52,816 nucleotides of DNA. Origin: Bacteroidaceae bacterium (GTDB lineage Bacteria; Bacteroidota; Bacteroidia; Bacteroidales; Bacteroidaceae). Shown here piece after piece: positions 1-8,832 of the stretch. The number at the start of each line of letters is the position of its first letter. Positions within the stretch are counted from its first letter, which is position 1. Both the position numbers and the translations under genes were made by a program. The notes beneath the pieces are model-generated. The model ran no database searches. It worked only from the letters and a program-made list of their open reading frames with translations, and was not told where the DNA came from. The stretch spans positions 1 through 52,816 of the forward strand of contig JAGBGU010000053.1 in assembly GCA_017935785.1 (NCBI GenBank), read 5' to 3'.

Positions 1-2
1 CA

Positions 3-2534
3 AAGGCGCTGGAGAAGGAATATTACCGCGACTACCACAAGCTGTACAGCCGTGTGTTCCCCGTATATGACCGCCCCGAAGACCCCGAGAACCCCGAACG
101 CTTCATGACCACGCGCATCATGCGCCGCAAGTTCAAGGACGAGGACAACATTGACCCGCGCACGCTAACATTGACGCTCTTTCCAGAGGGCGGCAACCTT
201 GTGGCCGGCATACCCTGCCGTGTGGCGTATGAGGCGGTATGGAACGACGGCGAATGGCTGGAGGGCACGCTGCAGGTGGCAGGCCAGTCCGTGCCTGTTG
301 TACACAGGGGAAGAGGCGTGTTCACCATAACCGTAAAGGAAGGCGAGGAAGCGGAAGCCGTCTTCCTGACCAAGGACGGGCAGAGCGTAAAGGCCAGACT
401 CCCGCAGCCGCGCAAGGAAGGTGCGGCGCTGAGTGTGTCGGAAGAGACGGACAAGTGGAACATAAGGGTAGCGCTCTCAGCAGGGATACACCCCGACAGT
501 GTGGGCATGACCGTCATGCACGAAGGACGCCTGTCCCACTTCCGCCCCATGAAGGAAAGGGAGAACAGTTTTGTCTTCGGCGCGGAGGAACTGAAGCCCG
601 GCGTGAATCAGGTGACGGTGTTCGACACCAAGGGCGGCATACTTGCAGACCGTCTGTTCTTTGTCTGGGCAAAGGGAATGGAAAGCCCCACGCTGTCCAT
701 GAAACCGGAAAAGGAGGAATACAGGCCCTATGAGAGAATCAGCCTGCAGATTGAGACCCGGCAGAAGGATACGCCCATCTCCGTGGCGGTGCGTGACGGG
801 TTCCAGACTGAAAGTCTGTACGACAACGGCAACATCATGACGGAAATGCTCCTGGCAAGCGAGATAAAAGGCTTCATTCCCGAACCGGGCTGGTACTTCC
901 ATAAGGATGACAAGGAACACCGCCAGGCACTGGACCTTCTGATGATGACACAGGGATGGCGCAGGTTCGAATGGAAGGACATGGCGCTGACAGGGGAATG
1001 GGAACTTACGCAGCCGGCAGAGAAAGCCCCCATCATCATGGGTTCCGTGTTCGACTTTGATGTACAAGGACTTCTTGCAGAAAAAGAAGAACAAAAGAGG
1101 CAAATGGAAAGTGAAAAAAGAAAAATAGAACGTGCTCCAGAGTCTTCCAACAGGGCAAAAGAGGAAACTGCACAAGAGGAACAGACCAAAGAAAAAGATA
1201 AAAAAAGAACCAAATCAGAAAAAGATGAAAAGGAATTGGTTCCAGAACTTATAAATAAAGAACATACAGCCATAAAAGAGACTACAAATGATTTTAATGA
1301 CGCAAACAACCAGGCTTCCCATACTGCACATACGGAATCGGACACATGGAAGGGTTTGCAGCAAGAATATGGACTACGGACAAATTTGAAAAATGAAGTA
1401 AAGGTACATGCAGAGTTGATACACCCTGTTACCCAAGAAGCAATTATAGGAGAAACTGTAACCGATAAGGGGCTCTTTAAAATACAGCTTCCTCGTTTTT
1501 ATGGACAAACTATGTTCTTTCTTTCTGCTGCGGATACTACAAAATGGAAAGCAGGGGAAGAATACACTTGGATACAAATGCTCCATAACGAAATAGACTT
1601 GCCAGAGAGCAAGCGGAGAAAGTTCATTACAGAGTCATCCGAAATGTTTGTCCGTGTATCGTTCCCATATCCGAATTTCATCAAGAAATACAATTTCTTT
1701 CAAACTTCGCTTGCTGACCATGACAGCCAAAATAAGGTTACTTGGAAAGAAGAAGAGGACGGAAGCACCACCATGAATGAGGTAAATGTGCAAGAAAGAA
1801 GACTGAGAGGATTACGCAAATTGAATGAATCGCAGCCTGCACTTCTTATAGATGCCTATGAGGCAAGAAACATGCAATATGATGCCGGGATGATTTTCGC
1901 GCCTATTGCCAGACTTTTTGTCGGAGACTACGGACAAGATGCACCTTACATAATCCCCAGGGAAAATTCCCCAGAGAACGCACATAGGATTTACGAACTA
2001 TATGGCATTGACCAACTCGAAAAGACACGAATGGATCTTGTTGTTCCAGAAGACTCCGCCTTCCACCCCAAGTACTTGAAAGTGTTCGGTAACCGCTATG
2101 GAATTGGCCGTATGCCTACATATTTACAGAATACCAGTAGAATAGATTTTGCCATAGCCAAGTATGGCATATATACAGACTATAGTCCGCGTCTTGAAGG
2201 AAGTAAGCGATATATGGGTTCAAATTTGCCTGAAACTCATATTGCCATGTTCCCTTATCCCAACGAGGAACATCGTGTTGTTTACCGCGACCGCAGATAC
2301 CTCCTTCCCGGCTTTGCCTATCCAGCCGACTACTACAATCCCGACTACAGCAAGCAGACACCGCCCGACAGCGTAAAGGACTACCGCCGCACGCTGTACT
2401 GGAATCCAAACCTGATGCTGGACAAGGACGGCAAGGCTACTATTACATTATATAATAACGCGCGCACGACACAAATCAGCGTGGATGCCGCCGGACAGGC
2501 TGCGGACGGAACTTTGTTGTGGGGGGAGGAGTAA
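3..2534 (+). CDS. Large MG2/macroglobulin-type surface protein, C-terminal part (5' end outside window)
   Basis: The frame is open to the left edge, so this is the 3' part of a longer gene; the GTG at 54 is internal. The visible 840 or so residues show beta-rich repeats (a 'PEGGNLVAG' stretch near residue 60 and a 'SMKPEKEEYRPYERISLQIE' strand near 235), as in Bacteroidetes proteins that join MG2-like domains to a carboxypeptidase-regulatory or TonB-plug-like part. The C-terminus ('YWNPNLMLDKDGKATITLYN') is the closing beta domain common to these proteins. Role inferred: exported envelope protein. Oddity: bases 1070-2290 are clearly AT-richer than both flanks and begin with a Lys/Glu-rich, probably coiled-coil stretch (about residues 350-415), as if the middle was replaced or inserted. 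Family assignment is moderately sure; substrate unknown. Confidence 0.7.
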   Translation, partial: KALEKEYYRDYHKLYSRVFPVYDRPEDPENPERFMTTRIMRRKFKDEDNIDPRTLTLTLFPEGGNLVAGIPCRVAYEAVWNDGEWLEGTLQVAGQSVPVVHRGRGVFTITVKEGEEAEAVFLTKDGQSVKARLPQPRKEGAALSVSEETDKWNIRVALSAGIHPDSVGMTVMHEGRLSHFRPMKERENSFVFGAEELKPGVNQVTVFDTKGGILADRLFFVWAKGMESPTLSMKPEKEEYRPYERISLQIETRQKDTPISVAVRDGFQTESLYDNGNIMTEMLLASEIKGFIPEPGWYFHKDDKEHRQALDLLMMTQGWRRFEWKDMALTGEWELTQPAEKAPIIMGSVFDFDVQGLLAEKEEQKRQMESEKRKIERAPESSNRAKEETAQEEQTKEKDKKRTKSEKDEKELVPELINKEHTAIKETTNDFNDANNQASHTAHTESDTWKGLQQEYGLRTNLKNEVKVHAELIHPVTQEAIIGETVTDKGLFKIQLPRFYGQTMFFLSAADTTKWKAGEEYTWIQMLHNEIDLPESKRRKFITESSEMFVRVSFPYPNFIKKYNFFQTSLADHDSQNKVTWKEEEDGSTTMNEVNVQERRLRGLRKLNESQPALLIDAYEARNMQYDAGMIFAPIARLFVGDYGQDAPYIIPRENSPENAHRIYELYGIDQLEKTRMDLVVPEDSAFHPKYLKVFGNRYGIGRMPTYLQNTSRIDFAIAKYGIYTDYSPRLEGSKRYMGSNLPETHIAMFPYPNEEHRVVYRDRRYLLPGFAYPADYYNPDYSKQTPPDSVKDYRRTLYWNPNLMLDKDGKATITLYNNARTTQISVDAAGQAADGTLLWGEE

Positions 2535-2561
2535 TGAGTAATGAGCGATGAGCACACAAAT

Positions 2562-2772
2562 GTCATCCTGACCATACCTCATTCAAAAAAATATAAGATG
2601 TTTTCGATGAGCGAAGGCGAATAACTTGTTTAACACCGTTCAATTTGCTCACACTCGGCATAGCTCAAGCAAGCTTGGCTTTGCGCTCGTTCAATCGCAA
2701 ATTTCAGGATCTGGCCGAGGACGGAGAAAAGTAAAGGCTCGCGGTGAGATGCTGAAACAAGTTCAGCATGAC
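2562..2772. repeat. MITE-like element, copy 1
   Basis: The ends are inverted: GTCATCCTGACC on the left and GTTCAGCATGAC on the right. The inside matches the element at 51441-51673 over most of its length (shared blocks GAGCGAAGGCGAATAACTTG and TCAATCGCAAATTTCAG). Both copies have CACACAAAT just outside the left end. It has no transposase, so it would need one in trans. Spurious translations contain a HAELVSAS-like peptide, which I recall as common in over-called Bacteroidetes ORFs. Confidence 0.65.
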
Positions 2773-2800
2773 AGAAAGATGAGTGGTGAGCGAAAAAACG

Positions 2801-2874
2801 CAATACGGTGCGTTGGCAAAGACAATACGGATACAATGCGGTGACTTTGCCAACGGCACCGCATTGGCTTTTTT
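2801..2874 (+). terminator. Long hairpin with a competing inner stem, then a T run
   Basis: Arm 2801-2821 pairs with 2845-2866 with one A/G change and one bulge, and GCTTTTTT follows. The loop holds a second copy of the left-arm start (CAATACGG, 2823) and a third (CAATGCGGTG, 2834-2843) that pairs perfectly with CACCGCATTG (2857-2866). Two mutually exclusive structures can therefore form, one a compact terminator. The blocks start at 2801, 2823 and 2845, a 22-bp step. Confidence 0.55.
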
Positions 2875-2876
2875 AA

Positions 2877-2989
2877 GAAGAAATACTGGCTTTTCAGAGC
2901 AGATATACTGCATGGGCCAATGCAGATATACTGCAACGGCTGTAGAAGATATCTTAAACGAGCAATGCAGTACTACTGCTGTTCTAAAT
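2877..2989. repeat. Tandem dyad array, period 22-23 bp (array 1)
   Basis: Five units start at 2877, 2899, 2922, 2945 and 2967. The best three carry the dyad GCAG-N5-CTGC (2899-2911, 2922-2934, 2967-2979); the units at 2877 and 2945 are degenerate. The array ends about 57 bp before the -7 box of the next gene, so it could be an operator set or part of the wider array class seen elsewhere in this window. Confidence 0.6.
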
Positions 2990-3045
2990 GAAGGCAAAAA
3001 AACTTTATTTCTCTCTTTTCCCGTTGCTTGTTCCGTTATTTTTGC

Positions 3046-3053
3046 TAATTTTG
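3046..3053 (+). promoter_or_regulatory. -7 box TAATTTTG for the TlpA-like gene
   Basis: Perfect match to TAnnTTTG, with GTTG 19 bp upstream (3023-3026) as a -33 candidate; 45 bp before the start codon. Confidence 0.65.
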
Positions 3054-3098
3054 CACTCACTAATGCATATAGGACATTAATATAATAATAATTACGAC

Positions 3099-4208
3099 AT
3101 GAGAAAGTTACATTTATGGGCAATGATTCCCGCCCTTTGTCTGGCGGCTTGCACCGAGACAAAGACAAGTACAGAGATTAAGGTAACAGGAGAACTGGGC
3201 GACCCCAAGCCAACGTTCCTTAGAGCCTTTTACACCGGTGATCTCCTTCTGGAATCGCAGGTGGCAGAAGACAGTACCGTTACGTTTGTCATCGACACAA
3301 CGGATGTATACGTGTCTGTGGACCGCACAGCCGACCAGAAGCGCACTTCTGTGTGCAGCGTAATCGCTGACGGCACCCCGGTGGAAGTGACCATCAAGGA
3401 AGGAAAAGGACAGATTACCAAAGGGTCTGAGCAGAACATGAAGTTGGCAGAGGCACGCAGCATGTTCCAGGCCTTGGAAGAAAAGGACGGTGCGCTCAGG
3501 AAGGAATTTGGCGAACTGCATAAAAAGCACAATGGCAACGTTCCCGAAGAAATGGTAAACAGCCTGATGGAGCGCTGGGAAACCTTGGAAGAGGAAATGC
3601 TTGCTGCAAAGAAACAGGCGGTTCTGGGTAATGCGGACAATCTTGTGCCCGTATTCTTCCTGTGCAGATATGCAAGCGATTTAGGTGTGGAGTTTGTGGA
3701 CAGTTTCCTTACTGACTATAAATACAAGGACAGCAAGCAGTTGACCTCTGTGTACCGCATGCTCGAAGGCGAGCGCAACAAGCTGCCCGGCGCTGATGTG
3801 GTAGACTTCGCCGGAAAAGACCTTGAGGACAAAGAGTCTCATCTGACTGACTATGTAGGTAAGGGCAAGTATGTGCTGGTAGATTTCTGGGCAAGCTGGT
3901 GCGGTCCCTGCCGTGCGGAAATTCCCAACATTAAGGCTTGTTATGAGAAGTATCAGGCGAAAGGCTTTGAGGTTGTGGGCATTTCTTTCGACAGCAAAAA
4001 GGAAGATTGGGCGAAGTGTGTGGAGGAAATGGGCATTGCATGGCCTCAGATAAGCGACCTGAAGGGGTGGGAATGCGGAGCCGGCGATATTTATAACGTA
4101 AAGGCAATTCCCGCGACGATTCTCTACGGCCCCGACGGTAAGGTTATCAAATCCGGTATCCGCGGAGAAGAATTAGGAAAGACATTGGCGGAGATCTTTG
4201 GAGAATAA
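3099..4208 (+). CDS. DUF4369/TlpA-like thiol:disulfide oxidoreductase lipoprotein
   Basis: A 369-aa lipoprotein: signal peptide with lipobox LAAC and the lipidated Cys at 18, then a beta-rich DUF4369-like domain (about 25-110), a helical linker (about 120-220), and a C-terminal thioredoxin fold with the active site WCGPC (Cys268, Cys271) and a cis-Pro segment 'VKAIPATILYG'. The family reduces or rearranges disulfides in the periplasm; in Bacteroidales such proteins are abundant and their partners are usually unknown. Transcribed alone, behind array 1 and its own promoter and closed by the terminator at 4239. The domain layout is typical; no oddity inside the protein. Confidence 0.92.
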   Translation: MRKLHLWAMIPALCLAACTETKTSTEIKVTGELGDPKPTFLRAFYTGDLLLESQVAEDSTVTFVIDTTDVYVSVDRTADQKRTSVCSVIADGTPVEVTIKEGKGQITKGSEQNMKLAEARSMFQALEEKDGALRKEFGELHKKHNGNVPEEMVNSLMERWETLEEEMLAAKKQAVLGNADNLVPVFFLCRYASDLGVEFVDSFLTDYKYKDSKQLTSVYRMLEGERNKLPGADVVDFAGKDLEDKESHLTDYVGKGKYVLVDFWASWCGPCRAEIPNIKACYEKYQAKGFEVVGISFDSKKEDWAKCVEEMGIAWPQISDLKGWECGAGDIYNVKAIPATILYGPDGKVIKSGIRGEELGKTLAEIFGE

Positions 4209-4238
4209 TGCTCCGAGTTTCCGGAAAACGGAAAAGAA

Positions 4239-4278
4239 AAACGGTCCGCAACCTTGGATGACAGGTTGCGGACCGTTT
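4239..4278. terminator. Bidirectional terminator between convergent genes
   Basis: A 15-bp perfect stem (arms AAACGGTCCGCAACC at 4239 and its complement at 4264-4278) with a 10-nt loop; A run before and T run after, so it can serve both the TlpA-like gene and the DUF349 gene. Confidence 0.9.
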
Positions 4279-4304
4279 ATTTTGATGAGGAAAGTGCAGA
4301 GGGA

Positions 4305-6137
4305 TTATTCAGCCTCGCCTTTCTTTAGCTGTTCGTCTATGGCGCGAATCTTGTCGGCCAGCAGTGTAAGTTCATTACGCAGGCGGTCTACACGCTTTTT
4401 CATGGTGTCTACCAGGCTGTTGCCTTTTTTACTGCTGATAGAGAGGAAGCCCAGATTGTTCTCGTATGTCTGGATTTCTGTGCGCAGGTTCTCGTAGGCT
4501 CTCATCATGCGGGTACGCTCTACGGTCAGCGATGCGCCCTGTGCCTCGGCCTTGGCTGCCAGCGAATTCTTGAAATTATTCAGGCGGCGGCGTGCCTGGC
4601 TGTTGTTGTATGCCTGGAACAACTCGTCTACAATGGCGCGGTATTGCTGGTAAAGTTTGTCCTTCTCGCGGAATGGTACATGACCGGTGGCGTTCCATTC
4701 TTTTTGCAGTTCCTTTACCTTAGCTATAATGTCCTTGCCGTCATTTTCTGCGGCCAGACCCTTGAGGGATTCTATAATGGACTTTTTCTTTTCCAGATTT
4801 GACATCTGCTCGCCGTGCATTTCTGCCTCGGCCTTCTGTTTCTCCTCAAAGAAATGGTCGCAGGCGGTAATGAAACGGTTCCACAGACTTTCTGCGGCCT
4901 TGCGGGGGATATTTCCAATTTCCTTCCATTCTTTCTGCATCTGTATCAGCGTGTCGGCAGTGGCGCGCCATTCTGTGCTGTTGGTCAGCGCTTCGGCTTT
5001 TTCCACAAGCGCCTTCTTCTTGGCCAGGTTCTGACTGAATGATTCCTTCAGATTATGATAGAAGTTGGACTTCTGCTCAAAGAAACGGTCGCAGGCCTTA
5101 CGGAAACGTTCAAAGATGGCGGTGTTCATCTTTTGGGGAGCATAGCCGATGCTTCTCCACTGAGTCTGCAGTTCAATGATTTTCTTAGTCATCTCGTCCC
5201 ACTGCGCAAAGGTCTTCAGCTCATCCAGGGCAATACCTTCAATCTCAGTGCAGAGCGCTTCCTTCTGAGCCAGGTTGTTTTCTTCTTCAGCCTTGCGGGC
5301 CTCAAAGTGAGCCTGATGCTTTTTACGGATGACGGTGCTGGCCTCTTTGAAGCGGTTCCACAGTTCCTCGCGTATTTCCTTTGCCACAGGGCCAGTTTCC
5401 TTCCATTCCTGGTGCAGGTTCTGCAGCTGGTTGATAGCCGCTACCACATCCTCCTCGTTCTGCAGGGCTTCTGCCTGTTCGCAAAGACGGGTCTTTACCT
5501 CCAGATTCTTGCGGAAGTCGTATTCGCGGAGTTCGTGGCCGAGTTTGAGCAGGTCATAGAACTGTTCTGTATAGAGCTGATAGTTCTTCCACAATTCGGT
5601 GGCGCGTTCTGCGGGAACGGTCTTGATTTCTTTCCATTGGCTCTGAAGCTGCTTGAACTCATCAAAATGCTGGTTGGCGTCTTCGGGGGTGGTGGCCAGT
5701 TGCTGTATGCGGTCCAGTATCTCTAATTTGCGAGCCAGACCTTCTTGTTTTTGACGTTCTACTTCTTCCAGTTCTTTGGCGCGGCGATCGCGGATAATCT
5801 GCATCAGGGCGCGGAATTCGGGTTCTGTGGCATCCAGTTCGGGTACAAAATCCTCGCTGTTTCCGCCCTCGTCCACAAATTGCTGGCGTGCTTGCGCCAC
5901 TTCGGCATTGTGGAACTTGTAAAAGCCCTGTTTAAGTGCCTCAACCTCCTGTTTGTCTATGGGGTTTTCACTGGCAACAATTTCTTTGGCGCGTGCCAAA
6001 ACTTCCTGTTTGTTCTGGGGGGTGCTTACCGTTGTAGATTCCGCAGTTTCCTCAATGGGTGCTGTTTCGGCTACAATGGGTTGTTGAGAAGTCTGCTCAA
6101 TGGCAGTGGTTCCATTCGTCTCTAATGAGTCCATCAT
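4305..6137 (-). CDS. DUF349 domain protein, multiple repeats
   Basis: A 610-aa acidic, almost wholly helical protein. After a disordered Thr/Glu-rich N-terminus (1-60) it carries about five DUF349 units, each with a pattern like 'Q.EWKE.G.VP....LW.RF', for example 'LHQEWKETGPVAKEIREELW' and 'MQKEWKEIGNIPRKAAESLW'. No signal peptide or membrane segment, so cytoplasmic. DUF349 proteins are conserved single-copy genes in Bacteroidetes; the function is not established. The start is MM at 6137/6134. A -7 box lies at 6193-6200. A long coiled-coil scaffold is the safest structural statement. Confidence 0.9.
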   Translation of the reverse strand: MMDSLETNGTTAIEQTSQQPIVAETAPIEETAESTTVSTPQNKQEVLARAKEIVASENPIDKQEVEALKQGFYKFHNAEVAQARQQFVDEGGNSEDFVPELDATEPEFRALMQIIRDRRAKELEEVERQKQEGLARKLEILDRIQQLATTPEDANQHFDEFKQLQSQWKEIKTVPAERATELWKNYQLYTEQFYDLLKLGHELREYDFRKNLEVKTRLCEQAEALQNEEDVVAAINQLQNLHQEWKETGPVAKEIREELWNRFKEASTVIRKKHQAHFEARKAEEENNLAQKEALCTEIEGIALDELKTFAQWDEMTKKIIELQTQWRSIGYAPQKMNTAIFERFRKACDRFFEQKSNFYHNLKESFSQNLAKKKALVEKAEALTNSTEWRATADTLIQMQKEWKEIGNIPRKAAESLWNRFITACDHFFEEKQKAEAEMHGEQMSNLEKKKSIIESLKGLAAENDGKDIIAKVKELQKEWNATGHVPFREKDKLYQQYRAIVDELFQAYNNSQARRRLNNFKNSLAAKAEAQGASLTVERTRMMRAYENLRTEIQTYENNLGFLSISSKKGNSLVDTMKKRVDRLRNELTLLADKIRAIDEQLKKGEAE

Positions 6138-6192
6138 GTGTAGTTTTATCTAAAATATAGGTTATTGTCGATAATCTTCTTACAAAATAAGA

Positions 6193-6200
6193 CAAAAATA
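6193..6200 (-). promoter_or_regulatory. -7 box TATTTTTG for the DUF349 gene
   Basis: Perfect TAnnTTTG on the minus strand, 55 bp upstream of the start codon. Confidence 0.55.
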
Positions 6201-6244
6201 TGTTTGCAACCTAATAAAAACGAAGTTTTTTGCAAAAATAGGCG

Positions 6245-7171
6245 TCAAATCCATGTTTTACGTCTGAAATACCACAATAAAAGTATGGTTACTCCTATGG
6301 TTATGCCCATGGCCAGGGGGAATCCCCACCAGGCATTCTCCATTCCGTTTACGAGGTTCATTCCGAACAGGCTGGCCACCAGTGTGGGGAACATCATCAG
6401 CAGCGTGATACTGGTAAGCATTTTCATGACACCGCTCATGTTGTTGTTGATGATGTTGGCATAGGTGTCCATTGTGGAGTCAAGAATGTTGGCATAGATG
6501 GATGCCGACTCCCGTGCCTGTGACATCTCGATATTGACGTCCTCGATAAGGTCGGCGTCCAATTCGTCTACAGGCAGTTTGAACTTCAGTTTGGAAAGCA
6601 ACGTTTCGTTTCCGCGGATGGATGTTATGAAATAAGTAAGGCTGTCCTGCAGCTTGCTCAGGTTGATAAGTGCGGCATTGTCGATTTTGTGGTCCAGGTT
6701 CTCTTTCGACTTTTCCAGAAGGGTGTTGATTTGCTTGAGTCGCTTAAGATACCACACCGCACTACTGAGAAACAGACGAAACACCATATCCACGGAGTCG
6801 GTAAAGCCTACACCGCGCTTTTGCTGGAAGGATACAAAGTCTATCATCATATTGGTCTCGAAGTTGCAGACCGTTATGCAGACATCCTTGTTCAGTATGA
6901 TACCCAGGGGGATGGTGGTAAAGGGCGTGCGCGATTTCACTTCCTTCACGTACGGGATACGAAGGATGATGAGCACCCATCCGTCGTCAAATTCGTAACG
7001 CGCCCGCTCGTCGGTGTCCGCAATGTCGGAAATGAAATAGTCGGGGATTCCGAGTGTGTTTTCCAGAAAGTCCTTGTCTTCTTGTGTGGGGCAGGTTACC
7101 TGCACCCAGCAGTTGGGTTGCCATTTATCAAGCGTTTTCAGTTCGCCTGTAGTGTGCCAATATGTGCGCAT
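6245..7171 (-). CDS. corA: CorA-family magnesium/divalent cation channel
   Basis: A 308-aa CorA protein: N-terminal cytoplasmic alpha/beta domain (1-150), long stalk helix (about 150-240), TM1 ending in the signature GMN (Gly270-Met271-Asn272), a short periplasmic loop (NLVNGMENAWWG) and TM2, then the basic tail 'RRKTWI'. GMN is the ion-selectivity loop of the pentameric Mg2+/Co2+ channel; the MPEL often following it in enterobacteria is not present, as in many Bacteroidetes homologues. Unusually for this window there is a clear GGAGG 9 nt before the ATG, on a leader of about 225 nt with two mini-ORFs. Divergent and single-gene. Confidence 0.93.
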   Translation of the reverse strand: MRTYWHTTGELKTLDKWQPNCWVQVTCPTQEDKDFLENTLGIPDYFISDIADTDERARYEFDDGWVLIILRIPYVKEVKSRTPFTTIPLGIILNKDVCITVCNFETNMMIDFVSFQQKRGVGFTDSVDMVFRLFLSSAVWYLKRLKQINTLLEKSKENLDHKIDNAALINLSKLQDSLTYFITSIRGNETLLSKLKFKLPVDELDADLIEDVNIEMSQARESASIYANILDSTMDTYANIINNNMSGVMKMLTSITLLMMFPTLVASLFGMNLVNGMENAWWGFPLAMGITIGVTILLLWYFRRKTWI

Positions 7172-7402
7172 GTGTTCAGTCCTCCAGTATTGAATTAGTA
7201 CAGATGTTCTTTGACTCTCCGGGAGAACGTGAGGTTTTATCCATGCTCCCGGCAGTCTACAAGTTCAGGGTTTCCGCGTGATAGTCGTCCATTTTTTTGT
7301 TTTATTTATACTATTAAATCAAGGGCGTAGGGTAATGTGTGAACATATTCCGGTCGTTGGCAATCTGACAGCCTTTTTGCCCCCAATCATTTTTTTCGGC
7401 TG
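7172..7402 (-). other. corA 5' leader with two mini-ORFs and a hairpin
   Basis: On the minus strand an 11-codon ORF (7257-7292, MDDYHAETLNL) is followed 12 nt later by a 22-codon ORF (7176-7244) whose stop lies 4 nt before the corA ATG. CCGGGAG (7219-7225) and CTCCCGG (7246-7252) can pair and would enclose the start codon of the second mini-ORF. Such a layout allows translation-coupled control of corA. That is inference; the mini-ORFs could be chance. Confidence 0.4.
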
Positions 7403-7410
7403 TAAAGTTA
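7403..7410 (-). promoter_or_regulatory. -7-like box TAACTTTA, probable corA promoter
   Basis: One base from TAnnTTTG, with CTTG 19 bp upstream on the minus strand; no other candidate lies closer to corA. Confidence 0.45.
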
Positions 7411-7443
7411 AGGATTTTCCGGAAAATAGCAAGCAAAATGCAT

Positions 7444-7490
7444 AAAAAAAAGGAATAAGGAAGAACGAAAAATGTATTTTGTCCTTCCTT
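7444..7490 (-). terminator. Terminator of the oxidoreductase gene
   Basis: On the minus strand arms AAGGAAGGAC and GTTCTTCCTT pair with one mismatch and are followed by ATTCC and a run of eight T. It lies just beyond the stop codon at 7512. Confidence 0.7.
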
Positions 7491-7511
7491 GTTCTCTGTT
7501 TAGTCCATAAA

Positions 7512-8813
7512 TCACTTTGGCAATTTCCAGGGTTTGCGGTACTCTGGTGTAATGAGCCTGTCGGCCTTCTTGTTGTTAAAAGTGTGTTTGATGTCATCAT
7601 AAACGAGACTTTCTCCTGTGCGTGCGGCGATATTGCCTATTTGGGCATATTTGGCGCAAAGGCTTCCGTTTGTGATGGGGCAGGCCGTATCCTTGTTGCG
7701 CGACTTGATACATTCCAGGAAATTTGTGGTGTGGTCGTAATGGTCGTTGTTTGAGGGTTTGTCTGTTAATGCCTCAATCTTGCCGCCCAGCGGTATGACT
7801 TCCATTCCTTCGCGGTTGACCACCAGTGTGCCGTTGGTCCCCTGAAACTCCAGACCGTAATTCCTTCCATAAGGGCCGGTTTCTATGGCTGTATTGCTCC
7901 AGCGGATATTGAACTTGTCGAATTGGTAGATGACGTTCAGCGTGTCAAAAGTTTCGGAAAGATTGTCGGGGAACGAGAAGTTTCCGCCAGAGGCCGCAAC
8001 TTTGTTGGGCATACCTTTAACGTTCATCCCCCACAAAGCCATGTCCAGAAGATGTACGCCCCAGTCAGTGAGCAGACCGCCTCCGTAGTCCCAGAACATT
8101 CTCCACAGGCCATGGAACCGTCTGGGGTTGTATGTTCGTTCGGGGGCGGGTCCCAGCCACATATTGAAGTCTATGCCTTCGGGAACCGGAGAATCGGGTT
8201 CCGGATTGAGCACGGCGGCATAAGAGAAATTGGCCCAGACATTCACTTGGGCTATGGTGCCAAGCTTTCCGCTGTCGATATAGTCCTTCATCCTTCTCCA
8301 CATTTGCGAGCTACGCTGCTGCTGGCCCACCTGTACTACCTGGCCATAGCGCTGTGCCGCCCTGACCATGATGTCGCATTCTGCTATGCTGTTGGCTATT
8401 GGTTTCTCCACATACACGTCCTTTCCGGCAGAACAGGCGTCTGTCATCATCAGGCAATGCCAATGGTCGGGGGTGCCGATAATGACCGCATCCAGGTCCT
8501 TGCGTTCAAGCAGACGGCGGTAGTCGCCGTAAAGGTCGGGGCGCCGGCCCCAGTTCTTTTCTGCCTCTGCCGCTCGACTGGCCAGGATATTGCTGTCAAT
8601 GTCGCACAAACCTATACAGTTGAGTCCGGGATGGTTCATGGTATCCTGCAGGTTGGACCACCCCATCCCTCTGCATCCGATAAGGGCTATGTTAAGCTGG
8701 TCATTTGCCGAAGTCTTGGCGTTAAGAGTGGCGGCCCGCATAGTATTGGGCAGAATCATTCCCGCTGCCATTGCGGTTGCGGAACGGTGTAGGAAATCTC
8801 GTCGTGTTATCAT
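7512..8813 (-). CDS. Gfo/Idh/MocA-family oxidoreductase with Tat signal
   Basis: The start is set at 8813 because the protein then begins MITRRDFLHRS, a twin-arginine signal; the frame extends upstream without support. 433 aa: Rossmann fold 'LNIALIGCRGMG' near residue 42, the family EKP motif ('VYVEKPIANS'), then the C-terminal alpha/beta domain. Such exported, NAD(P)-binding proteins act on sugars or sugar derivatives; some relatives (GH109) cleave glycosides with bound NAD+. The substrate cannot be told from sequence. It follows rsmA by 19 bp on the same strand, so probably cotranscribed, though the two functions look unrelated. Confidence 0.88.
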   Translation of the reverse strand: MITRRDFLHRSATAMAAGMILPNTMRAATLNAKTSANDQLNIALIGCRGMGWSNLQDTMNHPGLNCIGLCDIDSNILASRAAEAEKNWGRRPDLYGDYRRLLERKDLDAVIIGTPDHWHCLMMTDACSAGKDVYVEKPIANSIAECDIMVRAAQRYGQVVQVGQQQRSSQMWRRMKDYIDSGKLGTIAQVNVWANFSYAAVLNPEPDSPVPEGIDFNMWLGPAPERTYNPRRFHGLWRMFWDYGGGLLTDWGVHLLDMALWGMNVKGMPNKVAASGGNFSFPDNLSETFDTLNVIYQFDKFNIRWSNTAIETGPYGRNYGLEFQGTNGTLVVNREGMEVIPLGGKIEALTDKPSNNDHYDHTTNFLECIKSRNKDTACPITNGSLCAKYAQIGNIAARTGESLVYDDIKHTFNNKKADRLITPEYRKPWKLPK

Positions 8814-8832
8814 GCGTCTATATATTATATTA

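Noticed and set aside
2630..2836. Small ORFs with HAELVSAS-like peptides
   Set aside because: They are translations of the MITE-like element, on both strands, not genes.
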